Source: Fischerella sp. CENA71
GTDB lineage: Bacteria > Cyanobacteriota > Cyanobacteriia > Cyanobacteriales > Nostocaceae
Assembly (NCBI GenBank): GCA_024239075.1
Contig: JANBVI010000029.1
Coordinates: forward strand, 16,812-80,811
DNA: 64,000 bases
Direction of reading: 5' to 3'
The stretch's first letter is position 1; every line of letters starts with the position of its first letter. A program made the translations under genes and the position numbers. The notes beneath the pieces were generated by a model. It had not been told where the DNA came from. It was given only the letters and a program-made list of their open reading frames with translations, and searched no databases. Shown in pieces: positions 34,499 to 45,988 of this stretch.

Positions 34499-34894
34499 CT
34501 ACGCGGTTTGGTTATTATCAGTTAATGTCTCCTCTATACCGCGTTTTAAGCGGCTGGCTGTACTTCTGCGGACACGTTCGCTTTTACGTACGCCACCTGC
34601 CATTTCATATTCAACACTATTTTTGCCATACTTAAAAGCAACCCCGATTAACATCTTGTCTATAAGTTCACCCAAGTTTTTTTCCAACTCTTGAATCTCT
34701 GTTCTCGAAGAGTCAATTACCACTAGAGCAGTATTATAAGCATCAATCTTGGTACGTAACTGTTCCATTAGTTGCGTCATATTTTGGAGATTGCGAGTAT
34801 CCCCAAAATCCATGTTTGCATCAATTGCTTTTAGTCCAGAGGATCTTAACTGAGCTTTTTCCAGAATCCGGGATGTACGTCTTTGACGAGTCAT
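34499..34894 (-). CDS. conserved hypothetical protein
   Basis: 131 residues, not assigned to a named family. A basic N-terminus (TRQRRTSRILEKAQLR) is followed by a helical, coiled-coil-like middle (NLQNMTQLMEQLRTKIDAYNTALVVIDSSRTEIQELEKNLGEL, about 36-80) and a segment GVAFKYGKNSVEYEMAGGVRKSERVRR that looks conserved. Not secreted. The 21-bp tandem repeat array lies about 200 bases upstream of its start and could control it. Confidence 0.6.
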   Translation of the reverse strand: MTRQRRTSRILEKAQLRSSGLKAIDANMDFGDTRNLQNMTQLMEQLRTKIDAYNTALVVIDSSRTEIQELEKNLGELIDKMLIGVAFKYGKNSVEYEMAGGVRKSERVRRSTASRLKRGIEETLTDNNQTA

Positions 34895-35306
34895 AGATAA
34901 ACTCTTTACAGAAGGTTCTAGAGCTAGCTTGTCCTACAATATCCGGATTTTGAATCAGCAAAATTAGCAAATAATTATATTTTTTCTAACAATTTTTTGT
35001 GCTTATCTTAGTGATTTCTCTTAAGCGTTTATAGAAACCTAGACAAAGCTACCCAAAGTGTAGTCATTTTTTAAGCAGATGCATCAAATTATCGTGTCGT
35101 AACGACAGCTTGTTGTGATCTAACGACAGCTTGTTGTGATCCAACGACAGCTTGTTGTGATCTAACGACAGCTTGTCGTGATCTAACGACAGCTTGTTAG
35201 GGAATAGTGATCGCTTATTTTTATTTTGATATTATGTTGTGCGATCGTACTACTGTAACAGCCATCAGTAAAGATCAGGTTTTTTGTTCAAGAAATTATA
35301 AAAGCT
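34895..35306. other. intergenic region holding the 21-bp repeat array
   Basis: Spacer between two minus-strand genes. Its centre is the tandem array at 35100-35200; the rest is AT-rich and shows no gene. Confidence 0.7.
35100..35200. repeat. tandem 21-bp repeats with internal dyad
   Basis: Four full 21-bp units (35100, 35121, 35142, 35163) and a partial fifth (35184-35200), built on AACGACAGCTTGTTGTG. Each unit holds a near palindrome, ACGACA-GCT-TGTTGT; the fourth copy is perfect (TGTCGT). A period of 21 bp is two DNA turns, so a protein would meet the same face each time. Confidence 0.9.
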
Positions 35307-36878
35307 TCAAATTTCAAACGCTTCCAATTCTTTATTCAACCACTCTCCTTGAAACCGTTCAGCAACCAGTGGTTTGACAACAAACTTGGGTGGAGTACCC
35401 CCTCTAATATCAATTCGCACACATGAGTATGGCAAGCGCTTGAAATTATCGTATCCATTGCGACCAATAAATAAAAGCGAATCCGCAATTTTACGAGTGG
35501 GTTTTTCTTCTATATATTCAAACGTCTCCATTAATTCAGTCCCTTCATCTCGTTGACGACGGGGACGACGACCGCTACCACCGCAGACTATACAATTGAG
35601 GTGAGAGTCAGCATATCCAGTGTCGGTAGTGCGGAGATATTCCAAACAGTGAGCATGACCGTTTAAAATCAAATCAACAATCGGGCGTCCTTGAGTTAAA
35701 GCACCAAGAGTTTGGGCGACATTGTCAAATACCCAACGCAAACGCCGACGCACTGCTAAAGTTTGGGCTTGATGCCATTTACTCGCTTCGGTAACATAAG
35801 GGGGATGATGGAAATAAACTACTCTTCCCCGTACTTCTTGGGTATGCCAAGATGCAATCAATCTTTGCTTGAACCATTCTAATTGTTCAAAGTCGATCGC
35901 TGGTTCGTCGTGGGATGCAAGTTGTTTTTCGATGTCAATTTTAACTTCGTCAATTTGGTATAACTTGGCTTTGAGAGCGTCGAGTTTTTCTGCATCTTCG
36001 GGATTATCTGGGTTGAGGCGATCGCACACTTCCAAAATTTCCATCTCTTCGTCTTCGATCTCGTGGCGACGCTTTTCTAGTTGACGGCGACTGCTTTCTC
36101 CTTCTTTGGTTGCGGGTAGGGGAGATGGTTCATTAAAAGTATTCGAGTCGAGGGCAAAAAAGTCAATCCCGCCGTAACGAAAAGTATAATAACGATTGGG
36201 TAGGCGGGTAAAATTTCCAGGTTCATAGCGCAAACAGCGTCCTGTGTCTGTTTTGGCGGTGTAGTGTTCGTCGAGATGAAATTCTAACTGTTCTTTAGAA
36301 TGGAATGCTTTCAGATAATCAATAAACGCTCGTGCGTACGCATCACCTTGATCAGAACCATGCCAACCAACTTCAATATCTTTATAGCGGAACAGGCGAC
36401 GCAGTGGTAGTGTGGTTCCTGCCAAAAGTCGATACATCAACGGTACATCATAGTAATCGTGATTACCAAGCACTGGCAAAATTGGAGTTTTAAACACCAT
36501 GCGATCATAGGGAATACGTTTATAGTTTTCTCCGTCTTCGATAAACTCGCGATAAGGTTCGATAAAATTTCGCGGATAATACTCGCGGGAACCAACAATA
36601 TAAATTACATCCCCTGTATGCAAAATAAAACTAGATTCCTCTTGGTGCGGAAGCATCAGTTCAGCAACTTGGCGTTGGGGATGGTGTTTATAGTATGATT
36701 TCGTCCCACTATCACCGATTACCATAAACGAAAATTCTGGATTATCCGAGTTGCGATCGTCGATCACCATGCTAGTTTGATCAATCCCACGCTGGATAAT
36801 ACTTGCGTTACCCCAGCGCACCCGTTCTTTCATCTTTTGAATTTTTACAGGTATCGACGGTTCAGAAATGAATTTCAT
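35307..36878 (-). CDS. calcineurin-like metallophosphoesterase
   Basis: 523 residues. Two-metal motifs in order: VIGDSGT (about 53-59), LHTGDVIY (about 86-93), PVLGNHDYYD (about 137-146) and late LNGHAHCLEY. A charged, coiled-coil-like insert (about 255-320, with EKRRHEIEDEEMEILE) sits inside the catalytic domain and is unusual. No signal peptide is seen, so it appears cytosolic. Substrate unknown; purple acid phosphatase-like or a nucleotide/protein phosphatase are alternatives. Confidence 0.8.
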   Translation of the reverse strand: MKFISEPSIPVKIQKMKERVRWGNASIIQRGIDQTSMVIDDRNSDNPEFSFMVIGDSGTKSYYKHHPQRQVAELMLPHQEESSFILHTGDVIYIVGSREYYPRNFIEPYREFIEDGENYKRIPYDRMVFKTPILPVLGNHDYYDVPLMYRLLAGTTLPLRRLFRYKDIEVGWHGSDQGDAYARAFIDYLKAFHSKEQLEFHLDEHYTAKTDTGRCLRYEPGNFTRLPNRYYTFRYGGIDFFALDSNTFNEPSPLPATKEGESSRRQLEKRRHEIEDEEMEILEVCDRLNPDNPEDAEKLDALKAKLYQIDEVKIDIEKQLASHDEPAIDFEQLEWFKQRLIASWHTQEVRGRVVYFHHPPYVTEASKWHQAQTLAVRRRLRWVFDNVAQTLGALTQGRPIVDLILNGHAHCLEYLRTTDTGYADSHLNCIVCGGSGRRPRRQRDEGTELMETFEYIEEKPTRKIADSLLFIGRNGYDNFKRLPYSCVRIDIRGGTPPKFVVKPLVAERFQGEWLNKELEAFEI

Positions 36879-37026
36879 TGGCGATCGCTCCCAGAATGCA
36901 GAACTCTCTCTATTTCTGCTTGCATTCCGATTGTATCCGCAATGGTTAGGAATCAGTTATCAGTTATCACTTATCAAATTCTATTGCTTACTGTTAACTG
37001 TTAACTGTTTACTGATAACTGACAAT

Positions 37027-37995
37027 TTATGCTTCGTAGCCGCTTAATAGTCTGAATTGGTCAGCAGGTTCTATACTCGAACCATATAGTTCAACAAATC
37101 TTCTAAACAGCCACATTGTTTTGTGAGTTGAAATCCTATTTAAGTTGATTAAACGCTCTATATTTCTTTTCGCAAGTGCGCGTAAATAAGGTAAATCTTC
37201 ATACAGTGTTAAACAAGAGGCAAAATGTAAGATAATTTGCATTATGGGCTTGGGCCATTCTAGATCACTGTAAATATCTACAAAAAACTTATGCGCGTTA
37301 TTGTTTAAAGGCAGAGCATTAAAGATGACAATGATTTTTTTGTTGTTATAAACTGGAATACTCAGTTCAACAGTAAAAGGAGTATGCAATATTAATTCTA
37401 CTTCGACTATTGGTCGTCTCCAAATTCTTAAAATATTAATATTTGAGACAGCTAACATTGTTTGAAATTTTAGCATTCCGCCATTAGTTGTAGCTTGAAC
37501 GTCATTAACATCAACAATTTTTAAATTACTCAGGCTAAAGCTGTGAACTGTTTCCAAATGTTTTAAATTTAATAAATGATAGATTTGGCAGATATAGGGA
37601 AAAGGTAGCGTATATGATTGACTGATCATATGTTGATCTTGCAGATCAAATATTCTATCTTTGACTGTGGATATAGCCTGCTGGCGATAATGAGCTAAAT
37701 CATTTTGATCAGTTGTCAGGATTTCTTCATCATCATGATTTAAGTTTTCTTCTGGCTTCAAAAATAACCAACTTAAGAATAAGAAAGAGATCGCACATAT
37801 CTGTAAAATCTCTGATGCAGATAAAAAATCATCAGCAAAAGCAGCTATCCCTCTATCGGTGATTGCGAACATCCAAGAAAAAATACCCCAAAACCAAATA
37901 CTATTTTTCAGGTTCATCAACAAAAGAGGAATTTCTACAGTTTGATGATTTTCGCCAGATTCACAAACACGGTTATGCACAATATTATTAGTCAT
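37027..37995 (-). CDS. hypothetical protein with two N-terminal membrane helices
   Basis: 322 residues, unrecognised. Two hydrophobic helices (about 29-47 and 61-79) anchor the protein; the remaining 240 residues appear cytosolic, starting with an acidic stretch and including beta-rich segments (MLKFQTMLAVSNINILRIWRRPIVEVELILHTPFTVELSIPV) and a helical end. No catalytic motif. Separated by repeat-containing spacers from both neighbours, with no sign of an operon. Confidence 0.55.
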   Translation of the reverse strand: MTNNIVHNRVCESGENHQTVEIPLLLMNLKNSIWFWGIFSWMFAITDRGIAAFADDFLSASEILQICAISFLFLSWLFLKPEENLNHDDEEILTTDQNDLAHYRQQAISTVKDRIFDLQDQHMISQSYTLPFPYICQIYHLLNLKHLETVHSFSLSNLKIVDVNDVQATTNGGMLKFQTMLAVSNINILRIWRRPIVEVELILHTPFTVELSIPVYNNKKIIVIFNALPLNNNAHKFFVDIYSDLEWPKPIMQIILHFASCLTLYEDLPYLRALAKRNIERLINLNRISTHKTMWLFRRFVELYGSSIEPADQFRLLSGYEA

Positions 37996-38651
37996 AGCAG
38001 TTCAAATAAGTAAACTTTTACTTTGTTAGACAGTAGTAAAATTCCTGTGGTTAGTTTCATTTACTGTTATGACTTAAGCTTGCTCATTTTATCCTCTTAA
38101 AAACCTCTTCCACAAGTAACAAACATACATTTGTTGAACTGTTTCATTAGATATAACTTTTTTTAGTTGATATCAAAAACTTAGCAAACCAAAATATGAT
38201 CCTTATACTTCTGAAGTAGTAATTAATTGTCATATTGTCAAATTTTATTAACATGTAGTAGTAACCTCCGTTACACTTATATTAGTCGCGCTCAATAATA
38301 GCAAACTAATCAACTCATAAAAGAAGCTTGTGTAGTATGTTATTAGGGTTTTGACAAGCTAAAACTTATTTGAATCATGCTTTAGTAGTAGGAAGTTTGA
38401 ATTGCGATCGCAATTCCTAGCTACACAGATGACTATTTGTTCAAGATGGACTTTTTTCAAAACTTGGCAATTACTAAACAAAATTGACAGCGTTGACAAC
38501 AACCAGAACTATACTACTTGGAAAATATTTTGGTTAGGCGATTAATTATTCGTGAGAAACAAGATCCCCGACTTCTCGACAGAAGTTGGGGATCTGAGTT
38601 TTATTAGGATTGCTTAGAGTACGGCCGTTCACACCTACTCGTCCCCCTTCC
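37996..38651. other. long gene-free region with palindromes
   Basis: 656 bases without a credible ORF. It contains a perfect 18-bp palindrome GAATTGCGATCGCAATTC around a HIP1 site (38399-38416) and the AGATCCCCGACTTCT hairpin at 38562-38595. No tRNA or known RNA seen. Confidence 0.65.
38562..38595. repeat. AGATCCCCGACTTCT hairpin element
   Basis: 15-bp arms AGATCCCCGACTTCT and AGAAGTTGGGGATCT around CGAC, with a single G-U pair. Followed by GAGTTTTATT. Partial relatives lie at 40777-40799 and 63876-63896. A frequent dispersed hairpin of cyanobacterial genomes; here it may also end transcription. Confidence 0.8.
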
Positions 38652-40487
38652 CTACTGATACCCGGCCGCTTGCAAATAAAACAGCCTCGCGTACCTCCCC
38701 CCATTCTGCAATAACTCCTCGTGGTTTCCCTCTTCTACCACTTCCCCAGCTTCTATTACCAAAATTTTGTCAGCCATCCGCACTGTTGAAAAACGGTGAG
38801 AGATTAAAAACACCATCTGATTTTTAGTTAAAGCGCGAAAATGATTGAAAATCTCGTACTCAGCTTGAGCATCCATTGCTGATGTTGGCTCATCCAAGAC
38901 TACTATATCTGCGTTAGTTCGCATAAAAGCACGAGCGAGGGCGATTTTCTGCCATTGTCCTCCAGAAAGTTCCTGTCCGCCTTTGAACCACTTACCCAAC
39001 TGTGTAGTAAAACCTGTAGGTAACTTTTCAATAAAAGGTAGCGCCATACCTTTTTCAGCAGCAATTTCCCACAATTCCCTATCTTCCATGCGTTCCACAT
39101 CACCTACACCGATGTTCTCTCCTACCGTAAATTGGTAGCGGACAAAGTTTTGGAAAATCACACCGATGCGTTGTCGCAACACCTCCACATCCCACTCTTG
39201 CAAATCCAAACCATCTAGTAAAATCCTGCCAGAACTAGGGTTGTAGAGTCGAGTCAGTAGTTTAATTAAAGTAGTCTTCCCAGAACCGTTTTCACCAACG
39301 ATCGCTAATTTTTCTCCTGGTTTGAGGTGAAAAGAAATATTTGTCAATGCAGGTTGGGTACTTTCTGGATAGGTAAACGTGACATTTTCAAACCGGATAC
39401 CATCTCCAGGTTTCACACCTCTGGTTGCTTTCCCTCTTGATTGTGGTACTTCTTCCTCTAAAAATTCATAAAGATTAGAAAGATATAAATTGTCTTCGTA
39501 CATTCCGCCGATGGAAGTCAAAGCACCAGAAAAAGTTGTTTGTCCTTGGCGAAACACGGTGAGATACATCGTCATATCGCCGAGAGAAATTCTCCCCGCG
39601 ACGGTTTCCAATACAATCCAAGCGTAGGCGACATAAAAAGCAACCGTACTTAGCAAACTCAGTAAGTATCCCCACATTCCCCGCCGGATTGTTAAGTTGC
39701 GGTCTTCATCGTAGAGTTGATAGAAGATATTGCGGTAACGTTCCAGCAACATCTCTCCTAATTGGTAGAGTTTGACTTCCTTGGCGAAATCTTCTCTCGC
39801 AGCCAAGGTTTCCAGATAATGCTGCTGGCGAGTTTCCGGCGCACGCCAACGAAACAAGCGAAACGCTTCCCCCGCAAATCTAGTTTCGGCAACGAATGCA
39901 GGCATGGCTGCTAAGATCAGTACAACCACTGCCCAAATAGAGAATTTGATTAACAAAGCGCCATAGGTTAACAGTGAAAGGGCGCTTTGTACCAACCCAA
40001 AAGTACGGTTGACTAGCGAAAGGGGACGAATGGAAGCTTCTCGCCGAGCGTTTGTAAGTTTATCGTAAAACTCCGAGTCTTCAAACTGTGTCAGTTCTAG
40101 AGTTAGAGCTTTTTCCAAGATTAATTCATTCACCCGTTGACCGAGTAACACCCGCAACAACGATTGACAAATTGTTAATCCCCTCTGGCTAAAAGCAAGT
40201 AAAGCTACAGCGATCGCTTCTATTCCTACATAAATCAGAGGATGAGAGTGATTGACAATATCGTTAGTTTGTGTATGATTTTGAGATGCAAAAACTACTG
40301 CATCGACAATTAACTTACCGATGTAAGCTACAGCTGCTGGTAACAAACCAGCCACCAGAGTTAAAGTTGCCAGAATAATCGTCAGAGAGTGACTAGTATT
40401 CCATACTAAAGCGATCGCTCGTCCACTATAGCGAAATACCGCCAAGGATTGGCGCAGGGCGTTACGTCTTTTACGAAGAGTTCTCAT
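38652..40487 (-). CDS. ABC exporter, fused permease-ATPase
   Basis: About 612 residues from Met at 40487. N-terminal six-helix permease (about 30-330; LTIILATLTLVAGLLPAAVAYIGKLIVDAVVF) then an ATPase with Walker A GENGSGKTT, signature LSGGQWQ, Walker B IVVLDEPTSAMD and ISHRFSTVRMAD. This is the half-transporter type that works as a dimer; cargo unknown (lipids, peptides or drugs). A TTG-like extension to 40604 is in frame but unlike the family. Monocistronic by appearance. Confidence 0.85.
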   Translation of the reverse strand: MRTLRKRRNALRQSLAVFRYSGRAIALVWNTSHSLTIILATLTLVAGLLPAAVAYIGKLIVDAVVFASQNHTQTNDIVNHSHPLIYVGIEAIAVALLAFSQRGLTICQSLLRVLLGQRVNELILEKALTLELTQFEDSEFYDKLTNARREASIRPLSLVNRTFGLVQSALSLLTYGALLIKFSIWAVVVLILAAMPAFVAETRFAGEAFRLFRWRAPETRQQHYLETLAAREDFAKEVKLYQLGEMLLERYRNIFYQLYDEDRNLTIRRGMWGYLLSLLSTVAFYVAYAWIVLETVAGRISLGDMTMYLTVFRQGQTTFSGALTSIGGMYEDNLYLSNLYEFLEEEVPQSRGKATRGVKPGDGIRFENVTFTYPESTQPALTNISFHLKPGEKLAIVGENGSGKTTLIKLLTRLYNPSSGRILLDGLDLQEWDVEVLRQRIGVIFQNFVRYQFTVGENIGVGDVERMEDRELWEIAAEKGMALPFIEKLPTGFTTQLGKWFKGGQELSGGQWQKIALARAFMRTNADIVVLDEPTSAMDAQAEYEIFNHFRALTKNQMVFLISHRFSTVRMADKILVIEAGEVVEEGNHEELLQNGGRYARLFYLQAAGYQ

Positions 40488-40626
40488 TATTATTTGTATA
40501 ACGCAAATCACCCGCAGTTGCCTATTTTCACTCACTGTGCAACTGTCCCTGATGCGGCTCTTCTGCTTTAAGTATTGTAATTTTAAGTTGTAGACTACCT
40601 TCACCCCTCACGGGGACAAAAACTCT

Positions 40627-40776
40627 TCATCTACGCGGCTTTTTAATAGTCCACTCAACAGAAAACCACGATAAATTTAATTGTTCTTTGCGATTGACTT
40701 CCAAGGGAGCAGTAATAGTGACTTTTCGCCTGAGCGATCGCTCATCAATAAAACAATTCTGTAACTCCAAATACAT
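40627..40776 (-). pseudogene. possible protein fragment beside a repeat
   Basis: Frame of about 48 residues (from MYLELQNCFIDERSLRRKV to VEWTIKKPRR). Its 5' part overlaps a partial AGATCCCCGACTTCT-type repeat at 40777-40799, so the N-terminus is likely repeat-derived. Looks like the end of a protein cut by the repeat; family not recognised. Could be non-coding. Confidence 0.25.
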
Positions 40777-41094
40777 CAGATTCCCGACTTCTTGAAGGAC
40801 ACAGCTAATGTGCTGAACTACTAAATACAAAATTGCATAAATTCATAGCGAAAATTTAGCACCAAGACTCTGCGTCACTCTGCGTTTACCTTTGCGTCCC
40901 TCTGCGTTTTTAATCGCTACGAATTAATGCAAAGCTGTACTAAGTTAAGAAATATCAAAATCTTTGAAAATCTCGTCAATGACAAAGGATAAAGAATTAA
41001 ATTTTGACGCCCACTGGGCAAACTAAAAGCAACACTGATCGTGACCGTATTAAAAATCTCATCAGTGATTAAAAATAACTTTGAGAGTCTACAA

Positions 41095-42942
41095 ATGATC
41101 AAAACAAGTTACGCATTTGACCAAGCCATATTACCTGCTGGCTCTTCATTAAAGACTAATGTGTTGCTCCGTTTTCGTGCCGACATACCTGAGTCTGGGC
41201 GACGTGATCTTAACTTGTCTCTTGTAATTGACCGTTCTGGCTCTATGGCAGGCGCTCCCTTGTTTCATGCGCTCAAGGCTGCTGAATCTGTAGTCGATCA
41301 ACTTGAGGCAAATGACATTCTTTCAGTGGTTGTTTACGATGATGCAGTAGATACCGTTGTGCCACCCCAGCCTGTAACCAACAAATCTGCATTGAAAGAT
41401 TCTATCAGCAAAGTCTACGCCGGAGGTATTACCAATTTATCTGGGGGATGGCTCAAAGGTTGTGAATATGTGAAACAGCAACTTGATCCGCAAAAAATCA
41501 ACCGTGTGCTGCTGCTGACCGATGGTCACGCCAATATGGGTATTCAAGACCCTAAAATACTCACAGCAACAGCAGGGCAAAAAGCTGAGGAAGGTATGAT
41601 CACAACTACATTAGGTTTTGCTCAGGGTTTCAATGAGGATCTGCTGATTGGTATGGCGAGAGCCGCTAGTGGCAACTTCTACTTTATTCAAAGCATTGAT
41701 GAAGCAGCCGAAGTCTTCAGTATTGAGCTAGATAGCCTCAGAGCAGTTGTCGGTCAAAACCTGAAAGTAACCCTTGAGTTGGCTGATGGCGTCAATCTCG
41801 TTGATATCTTAAGTCTGGCTAAATTTGAGCAAAATAACCTTGGTCAACCTGTAATTACTTTAGGCGAACTTTACGAGGGTGAAGACAAGCTTTTGGGATT
41901 AAGTCTAGAGATTCCTGCTGCTCAAATCGGTCAATTACCTGTGATGAAACTGCATTACAGTGCTGATGTCGTGCAGAATGACATTATTCAAAGCGTGTCT
42001 GGTACAACAGATGTCGTCGCTCAAGTTGGCACAGTTGAAGAATCTGCTTTTGCTTCTTCCAGCCATATTATCCTTGATTTGAGCCGTCTGACTATTGCTA
42101 AGGCCAAGGAAACTGCCCTTGAGCTAGCAGAGCATGGTAAACACCAAGAAGCCGAACAAATCCTACGCACATTGGTACAAGACCTGCGAAATAGAGGCTT
42201 GAATGAGAATTTTGAAATTGCTGAGGAAATAGATCAGCTGGAATATTTTGCCGGACGGATTGCCCAAAAAGCTTTAGGCAATGCTGGACGTAAAGAACTG
42301 CGCGATCAAACTTATCAGGCAATGACGCGCACTCGCAGTGATCTGGTGGGTCGTGGTGTGACTGCGGGCGATGAAATATACGCAATGCCAACAGTAAATG
42401 AAGTTGGTTCCGGTGTGGAATTATACTGTGTTCGCGAAGGTGGTAAGTTGCGGGTCAAAGTCATGTCCGATGGTTACGATGCAACTAAAAACGTTCAGTT
42501 TCCGAGAGCAATTCGTGCTGAGGGAGCGCGCTATGTTGTTGAAGGAGTGGAACTTTCAACTGATGCCTCTTTCTATCGGGTGCGTGGCGAAATTAACCGT
42601 TTTGCTAAACCCGGTGAAGCAGATATCTTCGTTGCTCCCCGACAATCAAGGTCTACTACCACCAGCAAAGCTGCCAAAGGCCCCGCCAGCGCTGCCGATC
42701 TACTTACCACTGACAGTGTAAATAATGGCGTTCTAGTGCAGTGTGTTAAAGATGGCAGTAAGCTGCGCGCTAGGGTAGTTTCTGACGGATATGAACCTGA
42801 TTGGAATATGCGTTTTCCCCGCTCAATTCGTGAAGAAGGAATGCTTTACGTCGTTGATGAAATCAAAATAGGCCCTGATGGCAAGTCTTATATTGCTTGT
42901 GGTGACATTAAGCGTTTTGTGCAACCCAACACCAGCAATTGA
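41095..42942 (+). CDS. vWA domain protein with duplicated C-terminal module
   Basis: 615 residues from ATG 41095 (GTG 41041 is in frame). The vWA domain (about 25-230) has the complete MIDAS motif: SLVIDRSGSM, a Thr in GGITNLSGG and the Asp in LLLTDGHANMG. A beta-rich middle and helical stretch follow. The C-terminus has two copies of a ~64-residue module, about 440-503 and 545-608, sharing GV-x4-C-x3-G-KLR-x5-SDGY, FPR-IR-EG-YVV and G-I-RF, joined by a Ser/Thr/Ala linker. A cytosolic metal-dependent scaffold or effector is likely. The module is not recognised. Confidence 0.8.
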   Translation: MIKTSYAFDQAILPAGSSLKTNVLLRFRADIPESGRRDLNLSLVIDRSGSMAGAPLFHALKAAESVVDQLEANDILSVVVYDDAVDTVVPPQPVTNKSALKDSISKVYAGGITNLSGGWLKGCEYVKQQLDPQKINRVLLLTDGHANMGIQDPKILTATAGQKAEEGMITTTLGFAQGFNEDLLIGMARAASGNFYFIQSIDEAAEVFSIELDSLRAVVGQNLKVTLELADGVNLVDILSLAKFEQNNLGQPVITLGELYEGEDKLLGLSLEIPAAQIGQLPVMKLHYSADVVQNDIIQSVSGTTDVVAQVGTVEESAFASSSHIILDLSRLTIAKAKETALELAEHGKHQEAEQILRTLVQDLRNRGLNENFEIAEEIDQLEYFAGRIAQKALGNAGRKELRDQTYQAMTRTRSDLVGRGVTAGDEIYAMPTVNEVGSGVELYCVREGGKLRVKVMSDGYDATKNVQFPRAIRAEGARYVVEGVELSTDASFYRVRGEINRFAKPGEADIFVAPRQSRSTTTSKAAKGPASAADLLTTDSVNNGVLVQCVKDGSKLRARVVSDGYEPDWNMRFPRSIREEGMLYVVDEIKIGPDGKSYIACGDIKRFVQPNTSN

Positions 42943-42977
42943 GTAAGTCCGCAGAAATAAAGCTAATTAGTTGGGGT

Positions 42978-43073
42978 TGTCATTTGTCATTTGTCATTTG
43001 TCATTGGTAAGAGTTTCAGCTGCACAACCAGTTAGTTTCCCAATCCAAAATCTAAAATCTAAAATCCAAAATC
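42978..43073 (+). repeat. 7-mer repeats (CATTTGT and ATCTAAA/ATCCAAA)
   Basis: Two adjacent 7-mer arrays, 42978-43008 and about 43037-43073, fill the gap after the vWA gene. Confidence 0.8.
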
Positions 43074-43076
43074 GTA

Positions 43077-43469
43077 TTAGGCTTCAATCACAGGGTGATA
43101 GTCATCTGGGTTATCAAACCCAGCAATCCAGGCTGCTGCTTGATGACAATTCTGCATATAGGGGGGGACACGTAGTATGTGAGTGTGCTTTGTGGAGGGA
43201 CAAATCACCTTCAACACCATCAGGGCTTCATCATCCTCGAAAGGAATGTAGATGAGTTGACGTTCCCCTCCTGCGTCTTGGTCGCGATCGCGTATTAACC
43301 CTCCGACTTGCTGTAAAAATTTTTCGTATCCCAGACGTTCAAGCAGCACGCGGCGCAACTCAACGTTTTGTGTATTGAGGATATCTTGTCCTGTTATGGA
43401 CTCGGTTTCAAATGGGCGTTGCTTGACTGGTTTCTTCGGCACACGCCCCTTTGACATCAAACTCAGCAT
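43077..43469 (-). CDS. DUF6745 C-terminal-like protein
   Basis: 130 residues. The core LRRVLLERLGYEKFLQQVGG, then LIYIPFEDDEALMVLKVICPSTKHTHILRVPPYMQNCHQAAAWIAGFDNPDDYHPVIE looks like the C-terminal part of DUF6745-type proteins, which are usually several hundred residues; the large N-terminal part is absent here and replaced by a short basic stretch. Its start overlaps the upstream stop as TAATG, so the two genes are translationally coupled. Function unknown. Confidence 0.6.
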   Translation of the reverse strand: MLSLMSKGRVPKKPVKQRPFETESITGQDILNTQNVELRRVLLERLGYEKFLQQVGGLIRDRDQDAGGERQLIYIPFEDDEALMVLKVICPSTKHTHILRVPPYMQNCHQAAAWIAGFDNPDDYHPVIEA

Positions 43470-43810
43470 TAATCTTCTACCTCCACGTAAGCATCAGGGC
43501 GGTATTCACGTTGTCTCCAAACACGGTAAAAACCTTGAGGTATTTCAATTACCCGATGCTCTTCATGAACTAAAGTAGCACCTGTTTGTTTCACTTCCAG
43601 AAAAAGTTCACTACCATGTACCCATAACTGCACAGCATTAGATGGCTGGATGCGATGGCTGTGTCCTGTGACTTCACCATGAGCAAGAATAGAACCTACA
43701 TGCTTTTGGGCAAGATCAGGTATACTCGCAACACGTCTGAGCAAAACGTCGCCATGTCTGTAAAGTACATTAGCTGAATTAACTGGAGAGTTTTTGCTGT
43801 TATTCAGCAT
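43469..43810 (-). CDS. conserved small protein coupled to the DUF6745-like gene
   Basis: 113 residues. Beta-rich with VLYRHGDVLLRRVASIP, then ILAHGEVTGHSHRI, then VHEEHRVIEIPQGFYRVWRQREY. The three His-containing turns (YRHGD, GHSHR, HEEHR) could form a metal site in a cupin-like fold; that is an inference. Overlaps the next gene by one base. Small proteins of this appearance are often found beside DUF6745 genes, from memory. Confidence 0.6.
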   Translation of the reverse strand: MLNNSKNSPVNSANVLYRHGDVLLRRVASIPDLAQKHVGSILAHGEVTGHSHRIQPSNAVQLWVHGSELFLEVKQTGATLVHEEHRVIEIPQGFYRVWRQREYRPDAYVEVED

Positions 43811-45893
<2,083 letters not shown>

Positions 45894-45895
<2 letters not shown>

Positions 45896-45980
45896 TCATT
45901 AGTCCTTAGTCATTAGTCCTTAGTCCTTTGTAATGACTGAGTACTAATGACAAATGACTTTTGACAAATGACAATTGACA
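45894..45980 (+). repeat. 7-mer repeats in the atpD-atpC gap
   Basis: GTCATTA/GTCCTTA then AATGACA 7-mers fill almost the whole spacer between the beta and epsilon genes; the opposite orientations could fold into a hairpin inside the bicistronic message. Confidence 0.8.
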
Positions 45981-45988
45981 AAGGAAAT

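Noticed and set aside
35100-35200. 21-bp repeats as a CRISPR array
   Set aside because: Units are directly adjacent with no unique spacers and no cas genes are near.
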